The translations under genes and the position numbers were made by a program. A stretch of DNA of 64,000 bases from Rhodamnia argentea (Eukaryota > Streptophyta > Magnoliopsida > Myrtales > Myrtaceae), in the NCBI RefSeq assembly GCF_020921035.1, contig NC_063160.1, positions 17,449,095 through 17,513,094 on the forward strand. Reading direction: 5' to 3'. The notes below the pieces were generated by a model that was not told where the DNA came from, ran no database searches, and saw only the letters and a program-made list of their open reading frames with translations. Positions 48,499 through 60,200 of this stretch are shown here, in pieces (within the stretch, counting starts at the first letter, position 1; every line of letters starts with the position of its first letter).

Positions 48499-48709
48499 TG
48501 AGGAAATTGTAGAAATTAAACTGAATTGGAGAATATTTTCGTATATATCGATGTGTAATAATAAGAAGTACATGAGCCTACTTATAGACTTTACAGAATG
48601 ATTACTTAAGAGTAACAAAATATTGCTCAACCAATTATAATCAATCAAAAAGATATTCATGATATTATAAATATCCAGAATATCATGCATATTCTAAATA
48701 TATCCAACA
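48499..48709 (-). repeat. 5' LTR of the older copia remnant
   Basis: This 211-bp block begins TGAGGAAATTG and ends TATCCAACA on the plus strand. It abuts a GATACCA primer-site complement on its left. Confidence 0.65.
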
Positions 48710-49322
48710 TGGAAGATCGTTTATTGTCCCATAGCTTTTGTTTTTTTTTTTTAACTTTGACTTTGATTATACTCCGTAAGACTTTTGCTTTACTACAAGT
48801 GGTCCAAAAGTCTCTTTGAAGATTTTTTGAAACGACTTCTTCCATTTTGAATGAAGTTGAGCTTCCTCCATGAAAGCTCCAAAGCTGGAGTCAACGAGTG
48901 GGGGACCATTGCCATCCCAAAATGAGCATTAATAGTTTAAGTAGATAAAATATGAACAGATGAAAAGCTACCATTTAACTCATTTCTCAGATTTAACAGC
49001 TTATATTGTACTTTCAGCATGTCAAATTTTTGCATAACTTTAGAGAAGGAAACTCATGTGCTGATTGGTTAGCAAATTGAATCATTCACTCTCGTGATGT
49101 AAATGACATATTAGTTTTAAATAGAGCATCGAGAGATTTGATTCCTTTATTATTAAGAGATTAGATTGGATCTAGTTTCGTTAGGCGAGTTCTAGTGTAA
49201 CTTTTGGACTTTGTCCCTTTCATTATAAAAAAAAAAAATTAGGGGGATGTAGCGATGTTTCTTTTTTAAGAAGGGTATCAAATACCATTTTTCCATACGT
49301 TTAAATCAATTAACGAACAAAA

Positions 49323-49369
<47 letters not shown>

Positions 49370-50201
49370 TGACTGTTACCCGTTACCTCTAAAAATACTA
49401 CCAGATCAATACATTTTAAGTGGAGAAACTATGAAATGTTTTGAAATAGTCTAGTACTTTTTTTGAAACAAAATCTGGCAATAGCCATGAAATTATATAA
49501 GTAGAAGCATTATATTGTGCTAATAAAACCACATAAATCAATTTGACAGATGATTAAAGATTTTTCGGGTTTTTTTTTCTTATTTATTATTTTACCATAA
49601 CCAGTTGTGAGCCATCCTATATATCACGTTCCACTAAATTTGAATTGATCATGGACCCCTTTCTTTTTCCTTTTAAATTGACATATTGATTGGTCACTTT
49701 CTTTAGAGCATTCGTCATTTTTAAGTAGCATTTATACCAATCTTGAATTTTGATGCATCTAATTTTGTGTGGAATCAAAGTAATCTGATTCGCTGTGTTA
49801 TACTATTGATTTAAGTTCACAATTAGAGATACATTCTCGATCACATAACAAAATGTACCTAGTATAGTTTATTCTGTAGTTATGGAGATTCTTCTATTTT
49901 GATATACTGTTTTGGATAGTGTCATTTTATTCTTTTGAGTGTTCATTGCAACAGACAAAGTCATTTTTATTTTATTTTTTGCTATAGCTTAATATGGATA
50001 TTGGCATCATTGAGTTATTTTTACTTTAAATCTATAAGTACGGATATTTTCTCGTTCTAATTGAGGTGATAACTCTAAATGTTATTAGATGTATGCAAGA
50101 TTGATAACTATGACAATATTTTGAAATGATTTTTTGTTGAAGTTTTCGTAGAGAAAAATAAAAGAGTTCACTCTTAATCCCATTGATATTTAATATACTT
50201 A
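48710..50201. other. AT-rich intergenic DNA, nothing coding
   Basis: No gene was recognised. A (GA)n microsatellite lies at 49327–49366. Confidence 0.5.
49327..49366. repeat. (GA)n microsatellite
   Basis: A run of about 20 GA units lies in non-coding DNA. Confidence 0.96.
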
Positions 50202-50444
50202 GGCTCCATCTATTTTTCCGGGAAATGAATGATTTAGAAAATGTTTTCCTAAAAATAATCACTCATATATCTTAGAAAAATGAATGAACGAAAAATATTT
50301 TCACAATTTGCAAAAATATTTGGACAAAAATTATTGAAAATAATGAAAATATATTCCATTGACTAATTACTTGAAGCGATACAAGTGATCATTTTTAAGA
50401 AAATATTTTTCAAATAATTCATTATATGCGAAACAAACAGAGCC
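50202..50444. mobile_element. Short MITE candidate
   Basis: The left end GGCTCCATCTATTTTTCCG and the right end read inward GGCTCTGTTTGTTTCGC are imperfect inverted repeats of a form common in plant MITEs. The interior repeats GAAAATATTTT-type words. The left flank is TTA but the right flank is CTT or TTT, so the target duplication is not clean. Confidence 0.4.
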
Positions 50445-50561
50445 CTTTCGTGCAAAAGTGAATTTTACCAATAGAGATATGCAGATTAATGTATGAATAT
50501 TTTAAATCATAGGTAACTGGAAATTTTCAAAATCCACTTTGTATGAGTAAATTTAGAGTGT

Positions 50562-51230
50562 CAATATTTATGTACGGCGATCACTTTGGTGGCAATAATT
50601 TTTTTTGTCACTTAAATGTCAAATCGGAGAAAAAATAATTAGTTTGGTGCCAATCATGAGAAATTCTAGCCAAAATATATACATGGCATTTTTATTTAAA
50701 ACGTTTTAGTGACATGTCATTTATAAGTCCATGTGGCAATTTTTATTCAAAAATTCACTCTTAAAATTAAAAATAAATTAAAAAAAAGTAAAAACTGCCC
50801 TAATGTTTTTTTTTAAATTTTTTTTGTTATTTAGTTATTTTTAGCTTAATTTCTAATTATTTATTTTTCAGTACGAATTAGGGAGTAAATTTTGATTTTT
50901 TGCATATAAAAGTGATGGAGATTGCATTATAATTTTTCAGATACAAATGCTGAAGTCTGATGCTTTTTTAGCCATTTTTTAAATATTTTTTATTTTATTT
51001 TTTAAAATTGTTAACTTATTTTAAATTTTTTGAATACTATGTGGAATTTTTATATATTAATTTTTGGCTTTTCTTATTGCTTACTAGGATTCTCCAGCGA
51101 GCCATTAGGCGTCACATAAGATTTCCGGTGACTCTCACCGGAGTTGACACTCAAATAATTATTTAAAAAAATTGACACTTAAGTGATAAAAAAAATATTA
51201 GATTAAAATAAGCGTGGTACACAAATATTG
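50562..51230. mobile_element. Non-autonomous TIR element with CACTTAAGTG subterminal repeats
   Basis: The ends are inverted: CAATATTTATGTACGGCG on the left and CAATATTTGTGTACCACG read inward from the right. Each is followed by GATCACTT/ATCACTTAAGTGTCAA-type repeats. The core is AT-rich except for a short CCGGTGACTCTCACCGG palindrome near 51125. There is no coding capacity. Subterminal motif arrays recall Mutator-like elements. No convincing 9-bp target duplication was seen. Confidence 0.5.
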
Positions 51231-51466
51231 TTATTCTAGGTGCCCTTTTGCCGTTTAAATTCTATAGTGAGTCTTTGAGAAGACCGTGGAAAGGAGAAAA
51301 CAGAAGAATCTGACATGGATGTATTGGATTGGTAATGGGGTCATTGCACTTGCTTTGTGCTTTTCTTGGCTTGTTCGACTTGATATTCTCGTGGTTGGGT
51401 GACTTTTGTGCGCAGCTCTGCCCTCCAACATATATTTCAGCCGAGGTGGTGGCGTTGGTGGCGGTG

Positions 51467-54400
51467 ATGGAGAACGAGTCGGGATCTTTGGAATACACGC
51501 CTACGTGGATAATCGCGGGCGTATGCTTCATCATAGTTTTTCTCTCTCTTTGCGCCGAACGAGCCCTTCACCAGCTTGGCAAGGTCAGTTATACTTGCAC
51601 AGATTACGTGTGTCTGATAATTTCGTGGTTCTCCTGCAATTGCATTGGATCTTCTAAGATGGAACTGGATGATATGCTGCAGTTCTTAAAGCACAAGGAG
51701 CAAAAGGCCTTGTTTGAGGCCCTAGCAAAGTTAAAAGAAGGTCCGGTCTATTCACTTTCAACCCATTGATTCACATTTGCCTGCCATGCGCTCTCTGCAT
51801 CCCAACCACATTCTTCGTGGTCATCAAGCGGGGAAAAAAACACATAGAAGATTTGACATCCTTGTGAATATCAAAATGTCATATAACTAGTATAATCGTC
51901 GGACATGTACGTTAGAACTGACATGCACTGTTTTTCCACATTCTGTCCAGAATTGATGCTCTTAGGGTTCATTTCGTTTCTGCTAACTGTTTTCCAAAGC
52001 ATACTAAGCCGAATATGCATACCTACACATGTGGCCTCGCACATGCACCCGTGCAAGAAGCAAGCTTCGGAGATCGCCACTCATGGGGAGCTTCTTCTAC
52101 AAACAAGAAACAACAGGAGAAGACTTTTATCAATGGATCCTAGTGTGGAGCACTGTGCACATAAGGTATGCTGTTACCGTAAAGGGATGACTTCTCTTAA
52201 GTATGTAAAACATCTCCACCGATATTTTCAAGTGAGCACCTAAGTTGGAAAATCTTTAATTGGCTCGCAGCAAATACCGACATCGACTATGCCTCACAAT
52301 GTGTACAGGGACAGGTTCCGCTGTTGTCGACAGAGGCACTACATGAACTTCACATATTCGTCTTTGTGTTGGCGGTTGTTCATGTCATCTTTTGCGCGAC
52401 TACAATGGTTCTCAGCGGAGCAAGGGTAATTCTAATTTTCACAACATGTATCATGTCGGCTCTCCAATGCTTTCGCCACAGTTTCCTTACGTCACAGCCA
52501 TCCCTTCTTGCGTTTTGCAGATACGTCAGTGGAAAAAATGGGAAAAAAATTCCCCTCGGACAGACACTCCCAAGAAAGGAAAAAGTATTCTATCGCCTTC
52601 CATACACACCAAGATATAAAAGTGGCAGAATGTGCAATTACATCCCACATATATGTCTGTGTGGTAGTCAACCTAAACTTGCATTCATTGATAGAAATCT
52701 AAGCCCGACACAACACTGCAATTCATTGAGCTTTTTATAACTGGCACGAGTAGTTGATACAAATATGATAGAAATCCTGAATTGCCAGCTCCCTGGGCAT
52801 GCAAGCAATTCATTTTTTTCTCTTGGGGTCTGCCATAACCACTTATCTATGATGATGATGATGATGAGGCGGAGGAGTTCTTTACAATAAGCTACTATAC
52901 AGATGTTGCTCACTCTTTCACTAACTTTTGAGTAACTAATGAGGGACAGTAGAATCGGATTCCACTTGCTACTACCACAAGAGACTGTTAGGGAATGGTT
53001 TCCTAGCAAGTGTATCAGCAAGAATGCACATTAAACACAATGAAGCTAATTATTTCAGCAAATGCATGCAGCACCCGCATCATCAACTGATCGTGATGAC
53101 CATCGTGCGAACTTCAGACAACGCGCGAGTGGATATTGGAGGAAAGCAGCTATTGTGAGCTGGATGGTAAGTCTTGCTGTACTCATTTGCTGATGCACAT
53201 TATGTCCTTGACATATGGCGTACCATTATAAACAGAAAGAGGCGATTGTAGGATCTAACACGGCCTACACTTCATATTTCACTGGTTGATGGCATTTTTG
53301 CATTGTAGATTTCATTTTTGAAACAATTCTATGGCCCCGTCACGGAATCAGACTATATCACTCTGCGACATGGATTTATTATGGTGAGAATACATAGTGG
53401 TTGGAATCCATTTATATCTGGATATTGGTTCAGTATGGTCGATGATCATGTCTTTAACACTTTGGACGTACACATTTGTATGTATACAGGCCCATTGCTC
53501 TTCACTTACTCAGTTCGATTTTCACAAGTACATGATGCGAGCCCTGGAAGTTGATTTTAGAAAGATAGTCGGCATAGGGTAATCCCTCCGACTTCAATTT
53601 AGCTTTGCAATAGTAATATAGCCGGCCGGGCAACTCACAGTTTACCCGGTGCAGCTGGTTCTTTTGGCTATTCGTCGTCCTGTTTTTGCTACTAAATGTG
53701 GAAGGTAACCTCCCAGCAACCCACCACACTCTCTTAGAGACACATATGTACTTTTATTTCAACTGCCTTCCCAAGGTTCTTGAGCTGCCAAATTCGTGCA
53801 GGATGGAACACGTACTTTTGGATGTCGTTTCTACCACTAGTCGTAAGTGAACTGGCAATCTTTCCTAATCCTGGAAGTTTCAGTTTGAGGTTAAGAAGTC
53901 GATGGCAATGACTAGGCGAATATTGAACGTATGGTTGAACTGAACTTGCAGCTTTTGCTCCTTGTTGGAGCTAAACTGGACCATATAATAACTCGCTTAG
54001 CTCAGGAGGTGGACAGCAGAAGAGAGGATCCTGAAGCCCCTCAACCTCGAGTGAAGCCGACTGATGAACACTTTTGGTTCGGTCGCCCCATCATTGTTCT
54101 TCGCCTGATTCACTTCATCTTGTTTCAAAATTCTTTTGAGATGGCCTTTTTCTTCTGGATATGGGTAAATACACAAATCCTACTTTATGGAGAAGTAAAA
54201 GTCGTCGTCGGATGATCATCATGTCTAGTCTAACTCAAAAACAAACCTACCTATGCTTTCTTGCTAGAGCACTTACGGACTCCACTCATGCATTATGGAA
54301 AAGATTGGTTTCATCATCCCAAGGCTCATAATGGGGTAAAATGCAGGAACTAAGAGCTCCTCCTTATTTCCCTCCTTGGTTAATTTCTAATTGGGATGAG

Positions 54401-54807
54401 ACTGCTTGCGCTTTTTTCCAGAGTTCTTGTTCAAGTCCTATGCAGCTACAGCACCCTGCCTCTGTACGCTTTAGTCAGTCAGGTCAGCAATTTTGTACGA
54501 TTATTGCAAAAATGTAGCAGCAAGGTATTTCCAGTATCTAAAGCCATATGAGGCTCTGTGTAAAGCTGACAAAGCTACTTCTCCTGCCTGTATGAATTAG
54601 ATGGGAAGCATGTTCAAAGAAGACTTGCTTGATGACCAAATCCAACGACACATGAGGCGTTTTGTTGCACTTTTAAAGGACGGGGGCCAACCTCATAATA
54701 CACAGAACGACTCATCTGGAGGAGCAACTACTACACTTTCGCACAGAATGGCCGTGCAATCATTGGAAACCTTGGACATTGTTGATGAATCTACTCCAGT
54801 GATTTAA
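51467..54807 (+). CDS. MLO: MLO-like seven-transmembrane protein
   Basis: MLO proteins are plant membrane proteins, linked to powdery-mildew susceptibility, tip growth and calcium entry. Fourteen exons join in one frame to 489 residues: 51467–51583, 51683–51740, 51951–52165, 52309–52425, 52521–52584, 53072–53166, 53309–53383, 53490–53578, 53655–53704, 53802–53842, 53952–54164, 54268–54335, 54422–54482 and 54601–54807. Landmarks are EYTPTWIIAGVCFIIVFLSL (TM1), EELMLLGFISFLLTVFQS, IRQWKKWE, SFLKQFYGPVTESDY, FHKYMMRALEVDF, DEHFWFGRP, LIHFILFQNSFEMAFFFWIW, QVLCSYSTLPLYALVSQMGS. The text resembles the MLO1/13/15 or MLO5/7/8/9/10 groups more than the mildew group MLO2/6/12. The C-tail is short, and where the calmodulin-binding helix normally has Trp it reads RHMRRFVALLKDG. 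ATG at 51335 in the same frame is an alternative start. Exon 6 could instead begin at 53059, but only 53072 keeps phase. Confidence 0.93.
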
Positions 54808-55261
54808 GTCAACAAGTACCAGACTCTCGAAACTGCATTTATTACAAATTTTTTGGGGTATTTGGATGCCTATTTCACATATTAATGTAAACTTACAATG
54901 TTCATGAACCCAATCAAGAACTCTGCAATAAGCATGGCTATTCGGTAGCGGCATGTTGGAGGGAGCAAAGCGATTCTGGAATAGAATGAGTGAACATCGA
55001 GGTCTTGAAGCCTCAACCCAGTTATGGAGGCCGAATCAGACACCTGTATATTCTTATCCCTCCGAAGTCGGACGCGTCTCATACTCCGTACGCTTAGCGA
55101 AGCATCACGAACCGTCAATCTGAATCGACATCCTTGAACCACCATCATCTCCAACCTTCAATTTTCCTCGTTTCAAAAGAAGGCTATATTATTGAGTTGT
55201 GTATTGGACTGCCCCAGTCACAACGATTTTTAAGGCTTTTCCTTCTTTTGATATCTATCGA
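54808..55261. other. 3' flank of the MLO gene
   Basis: This holds the 3' untranslated part of the MLO gene and non-coding DNA up to the MULE. No gene was recognised. Confidence 0.5.
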
Positions 55262-55270
55262 TTGTATTTT

Positions 55271-56190
55271 GGGAAAATTTCTTTTAAGGGCTTGAAGTGC
55301 AATCATTTTCTCAAGTAAAGATTCGAAATGAAATTTGTTTCAAATAAGGACCCCGAAAGTCGCTCTTTATTTAAAAAAAATGACCTAACCAAGGGCATTT
55401 TAGTCATTTCCTTTCTTTTTTTTTTACTTTTTTTCCTTTTTCTTTTTTCTCTGTTTTTTTTTTTCTTTTTGCCTAGCTCCTCATCGGTGACTGGTCTCAA
55501 TGGCCAGCCACCGGCGAGGGTTAAGCTAGGCCGCCGGTGACTACAGCAGCTTCGCTTGGAAGAGCCGAGGGCTACCCTCACCGGCCTCGCCCGGGCGAGT
55601 CAAGGGCCGCCCTGGCCGGGGGCCTCGCCTAGCCCGTGAGGTCGAACGTATCCGACGAAAGCTTAATCGTAGCTCAACTCGGTGGCGAGGGTAGCCCTCG
55701 AAATGTCCTCGAGCCCGACAAGGGCCTCGCTTGGGCGAGCCGAGGGCTGGCCTCAACCGAGTGTGAGGCAAGAGCTTGAAGCGTCGGCGAATCCAAGAGA
55801 AGGAGATGGGCTCCAACACGGGTGTCGAATTCAAGAACAGGCTCTTGAAGTGGGTCGAAAAATTGGACTCGAACGATTCTAAGAGTGAGGAGTGATCTTC
55901 CATCTTGGAACGGAATTTGCTGAATCTTTGCCAACACAAGAATCATCCCTTTCTCCTTAATTTCAGGCACAGCACACAACAGGAGGAGGAAGAAGAGGAA
56001 TGTTAGGTTTGGGAAAAAAGAAAAGACAAAAAAGGAAAAAAATCACAAAAATGAAATGACTAAAATGCTTTTGATTAGGTCTTTCTCTGAAATAAAAATA
56101 ATACTTCAAATCCTTATTTAAAATAAAATTCACTTCAACCCTTTATTTGAGAAAATAATAGCACTTCGAGCCCTTAAACGAAATTTTTTC
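55271..56190. mobile_element. MULE-type element, long TIRs and perfect 9-bp target duplication
   Basis: TTGTATTTT occurs directly outside both ends (55262–55270 and 56191–56199). The terminal inverted repeats are about 160 bp: GGGAAAATTTCTTTTAAGGG on the left and GAAAAAATTTCGTTTAAGGG read inward from the right. They continue through GAAGTGC, ATTTTCTCAA, AAATAAGGA, GACCTAA and GCATTTTAGTCATTTC on both arms. A 9-bp duplication plus long TIRs defines Mutator-like elements. The 920-bp body encodes no transposase. Its GC-rich centre (55480–55780, many GCCGAGGGC/CCTCGCC words) and a unique part (55786–55980) could be captured host DNA. Confidence 0.9.
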
Positions 56191-56199
56191 TTGTATTTT

Positions 56200-57020
56200 G
56201 AAACAATCTACGTGGGAAGAGGCCAAAATCGATGTTGCCCTTTAATTTTGTTCGTTTGAGTTGAACCTTCTGCTGGGTCAGTCAGGTGGACTAATCAGCT
56301 TTTGGTCACCATCAACCCGACCCCGACTCTTTCCCTAACCGTCGAAAGCTCTCCGCCGGTTTCGAAATCTCTCATTCCAAACTTTGTCGCTCCACACGAT
56401 TTAGACCGAATACTTAAATATGATATTAGGGTTACATCTAATAACTTAAATTTTTAGAACAGTTGATATTAATCATACAAAATCTCATATAGCATCAAAG
56501 CATGACCTATTGCATTTCTGTAAAAATAAAATCCTAAACTTTTTTGTATTTTTGCCAATTCAATCCTAAACATTTTATACTTGCGGGAATTCAGTCCTAA
56601 ACAGTTTGTCTTTGTATTAATTCAGTTCATCCGTTCAATTTTGACTAATACCGGCGTGGACATAGTATGTTAGTTAGTCTATTTTGCATCGGCAATGGAC
56701 ATTTTGGAATATTTTCCGATCTTCTTTCCTCCACCAAATTTGCTGTCATTTCATTTCATTTTATTTTTTCTCTCGAGTCGGTGTCCAAATCACTTGCGTG
56801 CCTCTTAATCACTCTACTCAAATTGAATGATTGTGACAAAATGTAGGTTTTGATAAATTACACCTCCCCCTAAACTGAAAGATATACGAAATAAACAAAT
56901 AAACAGCATTCGCACGATCTTTTGCAATTTGCGTGTTTGCTCGTATATATATCGTCGCATCGGAGAGCGAGAGAGACACGTTTTGCTTTGGCAAAGGGGC
57001 AGCAGAATCAGAGTTTGGCA
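56200..57020 (+). promoter_or_regulatory. Upstream region of the NDUFB3 gene with TATA-like box
   Basis: TATATATA at 56945–56952 lies about 70 bp before the ATG at 57021 and is a plausible TATA box. A purine run GAGAGCGAGAGAGA follows. The rest of the region shows nothing that I can assign. Confidence 0.45.
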
Positions 57021-57224
57021 ATGGCGAAACCGCTGGGACCGACGGGAGAGTTCTTCAGGAGGAGGGACGAGTGGCGGAAGCACCCGATGCTCAGCAATCA
57101 GCTCCGCCACGCCACTCCTGGCCTCGGCATCGCTCTCGTCGCTTTTGGCATCTACCTCGTCGGCGAGCAAGTCTACGATAAGCTCTACAAGCCCCATCCT
57201 CCCACCTCTTCCTCCTCTCACTGA
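57021..57224 (+). CDS. NADH dehydrogenase (complex I) 1 beta subcomplex subunit 3 (B12/NDUFB3)
   Basis: This is an accessory subunit of the membrane arm of mitochondrial complex I, with no catalytic role of its own. The uninterrupted frame gives 67 residues, normal for the plant protein. It begins MAKPLGPTGEFFRRRDEWRK, with the family phrase HPMLSNQLRHATPG, then one membrane helix (about 33–51, GLGIALVAFGIYLVGEQVY) and a short hydrophilic, Ser-rich tail. There is no cleavable presequence, as usual for this subunit. A TATA-like box lies 70 bp upstream. Genes for this subunit neighbour STICHEL-type genes in Arabidopsis, by my recollection At1g14450 and At2g02510, which supports the call. Confidence 0.93.
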   Translation: MAKPLGPTGEFFRRRDEWRKHPMLSNQLRHATPGLGIALVAFGIYLVGEQVYDKLYKPHPPTSSSSH

Positions 57225-60200
57225 GCAATTACTCCCCGCCCCGACAGGTTCGCCCCTTTTTCTCCCTTTCCCGTAGACCCCCCGTCTTTTTCTCCCTCTT
57301 CTAGGGTTTTTAGTGATTTTGAGGGATCTAATTCAAGCTAAATTCAACCTTATCACCCGTCTCTAGTCCCCTGCGATGTCGGTAATTAAGAATACGGCCT
57401 GTCCTCAGATCAATTCCAATTGCGGTTTCAATGGGAATTTAGGGCTTGTTCACCGATGCTAAAGGATTTACCTTTATACGTACTCTTCTCGTTTATAAGA
57501 GATAAAATCATCCTGTTCAGTGTCTTTGAAAAAGATCGAACTAGAAGGCATTGCATTTAACGTTTCATTAGTTCAGGAGTCCGATGTCATTGTTATACCC
57601 CCTCCGGTCCTCTGGTAGTCCTTGTGCTAGCTTTTTTCGTGCAGAGCGTGATGTTTACTATTGGGTAGTTAAGGTAGACAGTTTGGGCGAACCTACTTTT
57701 ATGCCACTCTTGATAAACTAACTCACCTTTTACTGAATTTTTGTCACTTGGGCTGCAAAAGTAGCCCCTTTCTCGTGGCAATGGTTTTCGTCTTTGTAAT
57801 ACTCCCTGGCTAGGATTCCAAGTAATGCACGTTCCTTTGGTTCGCGAATCTTAGTAATTGTGTAACGTGTTGTTGGATGTTTTTCATCACTAATGGAGTC
57901 AAATATTGAGCCAAATTTGTCCAGACATCCTCTAGTCCACCAAATAATTAATCCAGAACCCTTACTTGATTGATCTAGGCTTTATATTTCCTTTCTATTC
58001 CTTTGTTAAACCAACATCCTAATTAGGTTCCTCATTTAGTCTTATGTATGGTTCAAAAGATTCAAACGCTAATGCTTGGGACAAAATCGAGCATTAATTG
58101 CGAGTAAGTGCATCATATACCGATGCGTGTTTGTTCATGTGCTTTCTTGTGTGTCTTCTCCTTTTTTCTTGCTTAATTAGTGAATTTTTTATTCAATTTT
58201 TGGTTTAGTGACTTAGTAAATTGCAAATGCTGGTCCAATTTGTAACCGGCAACACTCAAGCTTCCTTCAGTTTTGAACACATGCTTTGGATAAAAAGCTA
58301 TCCATGTCTTAACGTGTAAACTTTTAACTAATGGTACAATACTTTTTCATGGTAAGTTTGGTTCGGGAACCATGGTGTGCTAACCCAAAAACAAGTATTT
58401 GGAAGGGAGTGATCCTTATAGCTCTAGCACACTGTGAAGGTCTAAGGAAGACTGATGTCTAAACCAAAACTTTAAGGTAACAAACCAATTGTCCCCTAAT
58501 TTTGACCCATGATAGAATTACTCACTGTCGTGGTCATCCGAGGATGATGGAGACTGACGAAGCTATGTTATTTTGCACAAAGAAAAGGGCTTGTACATAT
58601 TTTGGAAAAAAAATAAAGCAAAATATTTTCTCATTTTCTGATTTCTAGCCTGTTTTAGAAAATTGACCAATGTTTAGCCATGTCCAAGCTGTGGTTTTAC
58701 ATTGTATAGTTTTGGGAAAGTGACTTCTTTGTACTCTGTAAATCTTTACTCTAGAAACATCATGCTCATTGATTTTGCTGGATTATCCGATTGGTTGCAA
58801 ACTGTCTCATACTAACGCTTTATTTGATCATCTTTTGGGATGGCTGCCAAGTGAGTAAGCCTGCAGTTAATGACATCAGCCACCATGGCCATCTAATAGT
58901 AATGTATGCTGCCATTCTCCCTGCCTGCTTGTGTTCCCATCTGCCACCACCTCTATTGACCATCCTATTGGCATCAACATGGTAGTTGGGATCACCCCCT
59001 TAATCTAAGGGCTGACATTACACTGAATTCAATGACGTTTCTGTGGTGCCACCACCTGTGTCTACCAGCCACTTTATATCACAATTGCTTGATGAGTACT
59101 CTTAAAATTTTGAAGAGTTGAAATAGCTCAAATCATATTTATATTTTTCATCGTATGTGTTGAAAGCTTTTTGGAATGACATGTTTTTTTTTTTTTAATG
59201 TGAGAAGTGGTTTACTTTGAAAGGGACATTAGTTAGTGTTGAGACCAGTCTTTTTAGCGGCCACTGTTTGGTAGTTTATTTATTATGTCACCAAAGGGAT
59301 CGTGAAGGAGCAAAACATGGTGCACTGTTTATGAAATTGCTTATCCACAGTTCATAGCAAAATTATTCCAGTTTATGTGTAGTGTATCCCTTTCATCCTA
59401 TTTGATATTTGACATCAGACCCTTTTTATTTGCTGTCTTGATTTTTGTGTCATGTATCTGAAGCTCACAGAGTAGTTTCCTGGAAATTCATGGCCACAGA
59501 AGTTTTTGAGATCTATCTGGCTGAATTGTTGTTTACTATGCTGTTTGTTCTTGCGAACAAAATTTGAAGCTCTAAGTCATTGGAGCTTGGGGACTTTTCT
59601 GACATATTAGGATATTTTTTAGTTTGACTCTTTGTAAATCCAGTTAGCTTTGTCATGAGCTTTTGCTTCTTCATCTTCATCTGCTGTTATGATTCAATTT
59701 TGATCTAGTTTACGTATACTACATCTGTTTGATGGGATTTGTAATAATTTCACATTTTCAGGGGGATGTTATGTGAGTAATGACACAAGACATATAACAA
59801 GAGTAGAACTTATTACCTATATATTGTCAAAGCTTGTATATGTGGGCTGAATCACTGTAGAGTTAAATTTGTTCCTATTAAGTTTAGAAATTTGCATTAA
59901 GTTGTTCAGGTGCCCCTGCTTTTTTGGATTAAGAAAGGGGAAGAGAAAATCCCCGAGCCAACTTCTAGTAAACAGGAGCGAGTGTATAATTCTCCTCCTT
60001 ATATTATCTGATGTCATCTTGTTATTAGTTTATCTTTAAATGAACTAAGCAGAGTTTTAATCTGATGAACAATTGATCTTATGCAGATGAGGGTTAATTT
60101 GGAGGATGAAAAGCTTGGTTTTCAGAATATGTGATATCTTCTTCCTGGTTTTCTGTCAAATAAAAGCTCGGGTAAACGAGAAACTCAAGGGCCTTTCTTT

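Larger units (their letters stand above)
47450..48709 (-). mobile_element. Older copia remnant that received the young insertion
   Basis: A 211-bp 5' LTR (48499–48709) is followed on the minus strand by a primer site TGGTATCACAAC (about 48484–48495) and a decayed gag. The gag reads through KFAKYRDNMNVMQLLMALNDEF and PLPRLEVVVSELL, typical of copia UBN2-type gag, and is cut at the target duplication of the young element. It continues for only a few codons on the far side (left of 41859). Pol and the 3' LTR are absent. This is a nested insertion with both elements in the same orientation. Confidence 0.75.
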
